From NCBI GenBank assembly GCA_002005505.1, contig KV908600.1, forward strand, positions 1-10,000: a stretch of DNA of 10,000 nt. The letters run 5' to 3'. Source of the stretch: Botryococcus braunii (taxonomy: Eukaryota; Chlorophyta; Trebouxiophyceae). The position numbers were made by a program, and so were the translations under genes. Of this stretch, positions 7,397 to 10,000 are shown piece by piece (the first letter of the stretch is position 1; each line of letters starts with the position of its first letter). Below the pieces are notes generated by a model. The model was not told where the DNA came from, did not search any database, and saw nothing but the letters and a program-made list of their open reading frames with translations.

Positions 7397-7475
7397 AGGG
7401 CCTTGCGCAAGGCCCTGCCCTTGCCCTTGCCCTTGCCCAATTGCCCTTACGGCCTTGCCCTTGCCCAAGGCCTTG
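7397..7475 (+). repeat. CCCTTG hexamer tract headed by a 20-bp palindrome
   Basis: AGGGCCTTGCGCAAGGCCCT (7397–7416) is a perfect 20-bp palindrome made of the hexamer word CCTTGC and its complement. The word then runs as CCCTTG repeats, with interruptions, to 7475, ending in the 10-bp palindrome CAAGGCCTTG (7466–7475). The hexamer is not a known telomere unit (plant CCCTAAA, animal CCCTAA). Confidence 0.85.
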
Positions 7476-7599
7476 AGCTGTAGGCTGAGCTTTGCGTGTA
7501 TGACGTATGTGAGGGTCTGACTAAGGCGGTACAGAGCCCTCTAGGCACAGAGTATGCAGATGTGCACTCACTCACTATGTAGGAACTCATGATCATATG

Positions 7600-7680
7600 A
7601 TGGTAATCATATGATCATATGATTACCATGGGGTGCTGATATCAGCACCGGACTCAGCCCTGTTGATCGATCAACAGGGC
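7600..7680. repeat. Cluster of three perfect zero-spacer palindromes
   Basis: Three perfect palindromes without a spacer lie nearly end to end. The first, 7600–7629 (30 bp), has half-site ATGGTAATCATATGA. The second, 7632–7649 (18 bp), is GGTGCTGAT plus its complement. The third, 7657–7680 (24 bp), is GCCCTGTTGATC plus its complement. Gaps are 2 and 7 bp, so 72 of 81 bases are in palindromes. ATGATCATATGAT at 7589–7601 repeats part of the first. The cluster could extrude as cruciforms or bind dimeric proteins. No homologous element is known to me. Confidence 0.97.
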
Positions 7681-7732
7681 AGAATGTCCCCCCCCCCTCC
7701 CCGCGGGGGCAATTGCACACGTGCTTTGCTAG

Positions 7733-7893
7733 AAGATTTAAAGGTGAAAGTGAAGATTTGGTTGTGCGCAAGCTTGTTAGATCCCTTAAGGGAAGCTTCC
7801 CAAGGGGTGCTGATAAAACTCATTTCCCTGCGTGGAAGTGGAGCTGTCGCTGAAGCTGTACAGCACATTTGTGACATAGAAACACTGGGTTAA
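7733..7893 (+). CDS. Short open frame, possible 3′ exon (Alba-like pattern)
   Basis: Just after TTTGCTAG the frame encodes 53 residues to a TAA at 7891–7893. It begins DLKVKVKIWLCASLLDPLRE, followed by VLIKLISLRGSGAVAEAVQH and ICDIETLG. The alternation of hydrophobic strand, G-x-G-A and an amphipathic helix is protein-like. It loosely resembles the β3–α2 part of Alba-type nucleic-acid-binding domains (hydrophobic–x–L–x3–G–x–A–h–x2–A–V). That resemblance is a pattern impression only. The frame extends upstream to 7633 without an ATG at its start, across the palindromes. It could be a terminal exon, a decayed gene piece or chance. Two 12-bp palindromes lie inside it. Confidence 0.27.
7782..7801. 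repeat. Two overlapping 12-bp palindromes
   Basis: TCCCTTAAGGGA (7782–7793) overlaps GGGAAGCTTCCC (7790–7801) by four bases; both are perfect. The core GGAAGCTTCC of the second also occurs inside the 14-bp palindrome at 3824–3837. Confidence 0.9.
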
Positions 7894-7996
7894 TAACGCC
7901 GCAGCGCATGATTCTGCTTGAGCCTAGGCGTGCAGTTGCATAGGGCAAAGACTCAGGAAGTTTGCGAAAGGCAGTACACAACGAGGAGAAAGCTCG

Positions 7997-8163
7997 ACCT
8001 GATTGGCAATAGGTAGCTGCTCGGAAGACTGCTTGATGTGAAAAGCCCAACTTTCTCTGGATTGGAACTTACCCCCCAACCCTCGCCAAGGGGATCCTGG
8101 GGCAGTGTCAATAGTTTTTCACACCAAGCAGTCTTCCTACTAACTGCCTGTAGCCAATCAGGT
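7997..8163. mobile_element. 167-bp foldback element with 48-bp arms (MITE-like or hairpin RNA)
   Basis: The left arm 7997–8044 (ACCTGATTGG at its outer end, GGAAGACTGCTTGATGTGAA inside) is the inverted counterpart of 8116–8163. Forty of 48 positions match, and 43 pair if G·U is allowed. Mismatches cluster in the middle, leaving the outer 11 and the inner 13 bases perfect. The central 71 bp are unrelated. Similarity stops abruptly outside ACCTGATTGG, as at a transposon end, but no clear target-site duplication is seen. There is no transposase frame. It is either a small non-autonomous element or the template of a long hairpin RNA. Confidence 0.75.
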
Positions 8164-9087
8164 TCTGCAGTAGCTAGTGCTCGTCAGAAGCTAAACGCCT
8201 ACCTTATTGCGAAGATATTGGTGACAATTACCCCTGGCTTCTTGCATGGTTTTGGTAGTCATTTAACTATCAAAATTTTATTTTATAAAAGGGGGCTGGC
8301 ACAGCGCCGATCTGTCAGATGCTTTGGTTTGTAGTTCAGGGCAATTTTACAAGATGAAGGGACCTGCCATTGGCAATTCAACATCATATTTGGATTGCGT
8401 GTGCTACATGTGCACGCCCAGCCCAGTAGTCAGGCCCGTCAAAGTGAGAGTTTCTTATTTCCCAGACTGCAGTAAGAAGAAGATGAAGAAAGGGTGCTAG
8501 TTTCCGAATTTGCTCCTTTACCAACGCAGCGCGTTTACTGCAGCGCTGCACTGCTGTAGCGCACCCTTTCCCCGGCTTTGCTGCTGCATCGGCTGTGCGG
8601 GGAAACACACCTGGTCATGATGCGACCACGTATAAACTTGACTGGGCCCTGTTTGGCAAATACTTTAAAAATTTCGCTCATTCGAATTTACGTGATTTTT
8701 TTTCCGCCTCATGAGGCAATCTTTAGACTACACAGTAATTAGTCTCGCAGGCTTGCGTTACCAAACCAACACCGAGGAACCCATGCGTTTGAACTCTAAA
8801 TGTGTGTCCAATTGCAATAGTAGCTAATTTCGCAGATGGAGGACCCAATCTCTGGCGAGCAGGCCAAAGTTGGGACCTGCTAGTGTACTACATATAGGTC
8901 TGGCGTGGGAACATGATAGTAGACCACCACGTGTAGGGCTGGCCGCCCTTTCTGATTAGTATTAGTGGACTGCCGCCTTTAACGGTCGCAATCAAGCACA
9001 GAACCCCTGGCCTAAAACGCTTCACGCAGCCATAAAGGAAAATTAGAAATAGGTGTGCAGTGTGTAGAAGCAAAACGTTCCCTGTTG
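8164..9087. other. Gene-free stretch with small palindromes
   Basis: No supported gene is seen. Frames at 8038–8334 (+) and 8384–8608 (−) lack coding character, and the first crosses the foldback arm. Perfect 12-bp palindromes occur at 8539–8550 (TGCAGCGCTGCA) and 8706–8717 (GCCTCATGAGGC). A short AT-rich patch lies near 8260–8290. Confidence 0.5.
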
Positions 9088-9107
9088 TATGTTCACGCGT
9101 GAACATA
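9088..9107. repeat. Perfect 20-bp palindrome
   Basis: TATGTTCACG followed by its exact complement, CGTGAACATA, with no spacer and centred on CGCG. The half-site TGTTCAC/GTGAACA also forms a spaced inverted repeat at 3378–3399 (7-bp arms, 8-nt loop). It could be a dimeric protein site or part of the same palindrome-rich domain as 7397–7801. Confidence 0.95.
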
Positions 9108-9298
9108 TGACTAGGCCAGATGATCATGATGGCAGTGGAGTTGAACCCCTGAAGGCTTCATCTTCATTGTCCCTACCTTTTAGGGTATCCCTAGTAGAAG
9201 TGAAAAAGGGATCCCTAATAGAAGTGAAAAGCCTTAACAGGCTGTGGAATTGCGACCAGCTGGTGGATTATCTCTTGACTCTGCCGCGCTTGAAATAT
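9089..9298 (+). CDS. Weak candidate open frame or exon
   Basis: A frame from ATG 9089 runs 70 codons to a good donor, TAT|GTAAGC, at 9298/9299, or unspliced to a stop at 9353–9355. It begins MFTREHMTRPDDHDGSGVEP and includes SLVEVKKGSLIEVKSLNRLW, which comes from a 24-bp tandem pair. The start codon sits inside the 20-bp palindrome. Hydrophobic Leu-rich residues follow (CDQLVDYLLTLPRLKY). I recognise no family, and length alone does not exceed chance. A real exon is possible because of the donor. Confidence 0.18.
9187..9234 (+). repeat. 24-bp tandem pair
   Basis: ATCCCTAGTAGAAGTGAAAA (9187 onward) and ATCCCTAATAGAAGTGAAAA (9211 onward) begin two adjacent 24-bp units that differ by one base in their first 20. 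The period is a multiple of three and lies within the open frame at 9089–9298. Confidence 0.9.
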
Positions 9299-10000
9299 GT
9301 AAGCCAATCTCATGTATACAGCAGCAGTAGTGGCACGAGGGAAGACAGAAGGTGATTGTTCTTGAGACGTCCAGAAGGGACCGTCCACGCCCCAATGGGC
9401 AACACAGTGTTATCGGAACCCTGCTCGGCAATGCCGGACAATACCGATGGTGAGATTCCTTTGTGTAGTCAGGATTCTTGAGAAGCAGCTGTTACGTAGA
9501 TAAATACGTACGGTGACGTTACTCAGTAACGGTTACTGTTGTAAAGGGCTGATGCCTTTACTCGAGTGAGGATACTAGTAACAGGTAGATGCGTGCTATG
9601 CTTGTTGTTCTTGTTGTTGTTGTGGGCTAAGCGTGGCACACTGCTGCTCCGGTGTCTTGGTGCACGTGGGTCCCCCTGTCGGCAATCTTGTACAGGATTG
9701 ACGCCTGTTTATGAAGCTGATGCAACTCGTTCTTGCATGGGCAAGAATGCTCCACGCAAGGGGGAAGTTCCGGCGCCGAACTGTCGAGCCAAGTCAAGAA
9801 CAAAACCAGAGTCTTGATCCAAGCAGGATCATCCCCTGAAGGAGGGAAAAAGCTGTGCGGCTTTGGTTTAGATCCAGTGAGCGTGCTTGTACATCCTGTG
9901 CTTCAGAGGGAAGGCTGATAGCAAGCAATTGATAAGATGTTTACAGTCCTATGTATCCTAATCGACGTACACACTATTTTAATTACTACGCGTACCTAGG
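9299..10000. other. Right flank, no gene seen
   Basis: Nothing I can support as a gene. The frame at 9566–9817 begins with GTG and a Leu-rich stretch created by CTTGTTGTT repeats, so it is not accepted as a signal peptide. A 7-bp-arm inverted repeat, CAGTAAC-G-GTTACTG, lies at 9524–9538, next to TGACGTTAC. Confidence 0.5.

Noticed and set aside
7412..7475. Interstitial telomere repeat
   Set aside because: The unit is CCCTTG, not CCCTAAA or CCCTAA, and the tract is short and interrupted.
7820..8334. Two opposed genes sharing an FSHQAVF motif
   Set aside because: The shared residues arise because the two arms of the foldback are inverted copies. The frames are by-products of the repeat.
9566..9817. 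Secreted protein with signal peptide
   Set aside because: The frame starts at GTG with no in-frame ATG before the Leu-rich part, which comes from CTTGTTGTT repeats.

Overview
The window looks like nuclear DNA from a eukaryote with large, intron-containing genes. No reading frame is long and uniform enough for a bacterial gene. Several GT–AG splice sites are good. Dinucleotide microsatellites of 60–235 bp (GA, CT, CA, TG) and long G or C homopolymers recur throughout. Microsatellite-rich, intron-rich DNA of this kind would fit a charophyte-type green alga (Chara-like) or another repeat-rich protist or plant. That placement is a guess from style, because no recognisable marker gene is present.

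Layout. 1–2340: intergenic or upstream DNA with one long GA/GC microsatellite (361–559) flanked by a short direct repeat, and a weak TATA-like site near 1373. 2343–5950: the best candidate gene, on the + strand, as a chain of short open segments separated by likely introns. The clearest segment encodes a 54-residue leucine-zipper coiled coil (3590–3751), whose first three heptads are a perfect 21-bp tandem repeat. A serine/proline-rich segment (5004–5320) and a basic C-terminal segment ending at a TGA (5687–5950) follow. Phases can be joined across the proposed junctions, but more than one joining is possible and I recognise no family beyond the coiled coil. The introns carry the CT/CA/TG microsatellites.

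5951–6736: diverged tandem duplications that run into a 13-copy, 27-bp minisatellite. 6737–7480: intergenic DNA with hairpins, a 46–49-bp tandem pair holding two tRNA-type B-box matches, and a CCCTTG hexamer tract. 7397–8163: a dense cluster of perfect zero-spacer palindromes (20, 30, 18, 24, 12 and 12 bp), followed by a 167-bp foldback with 48-bp arms. A short open frame (7733–7893) sits between them. 8164–10000: mostly featureless, with another perfect 20-bp palindrome (9088–9107) and a 24-bp tandem pair.

The most unusual signals are the palindrome cluster at 7600–7680, where 72 of 81 bases lie in three perfect palindromes, the foldback at 7997–8163, the higher-order structure of the 27-bp satellite, and the heptad-unit expansion in the zipper. 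No complete known system (CRISPR, phage, transposon with transposase, gene cluster) is present.
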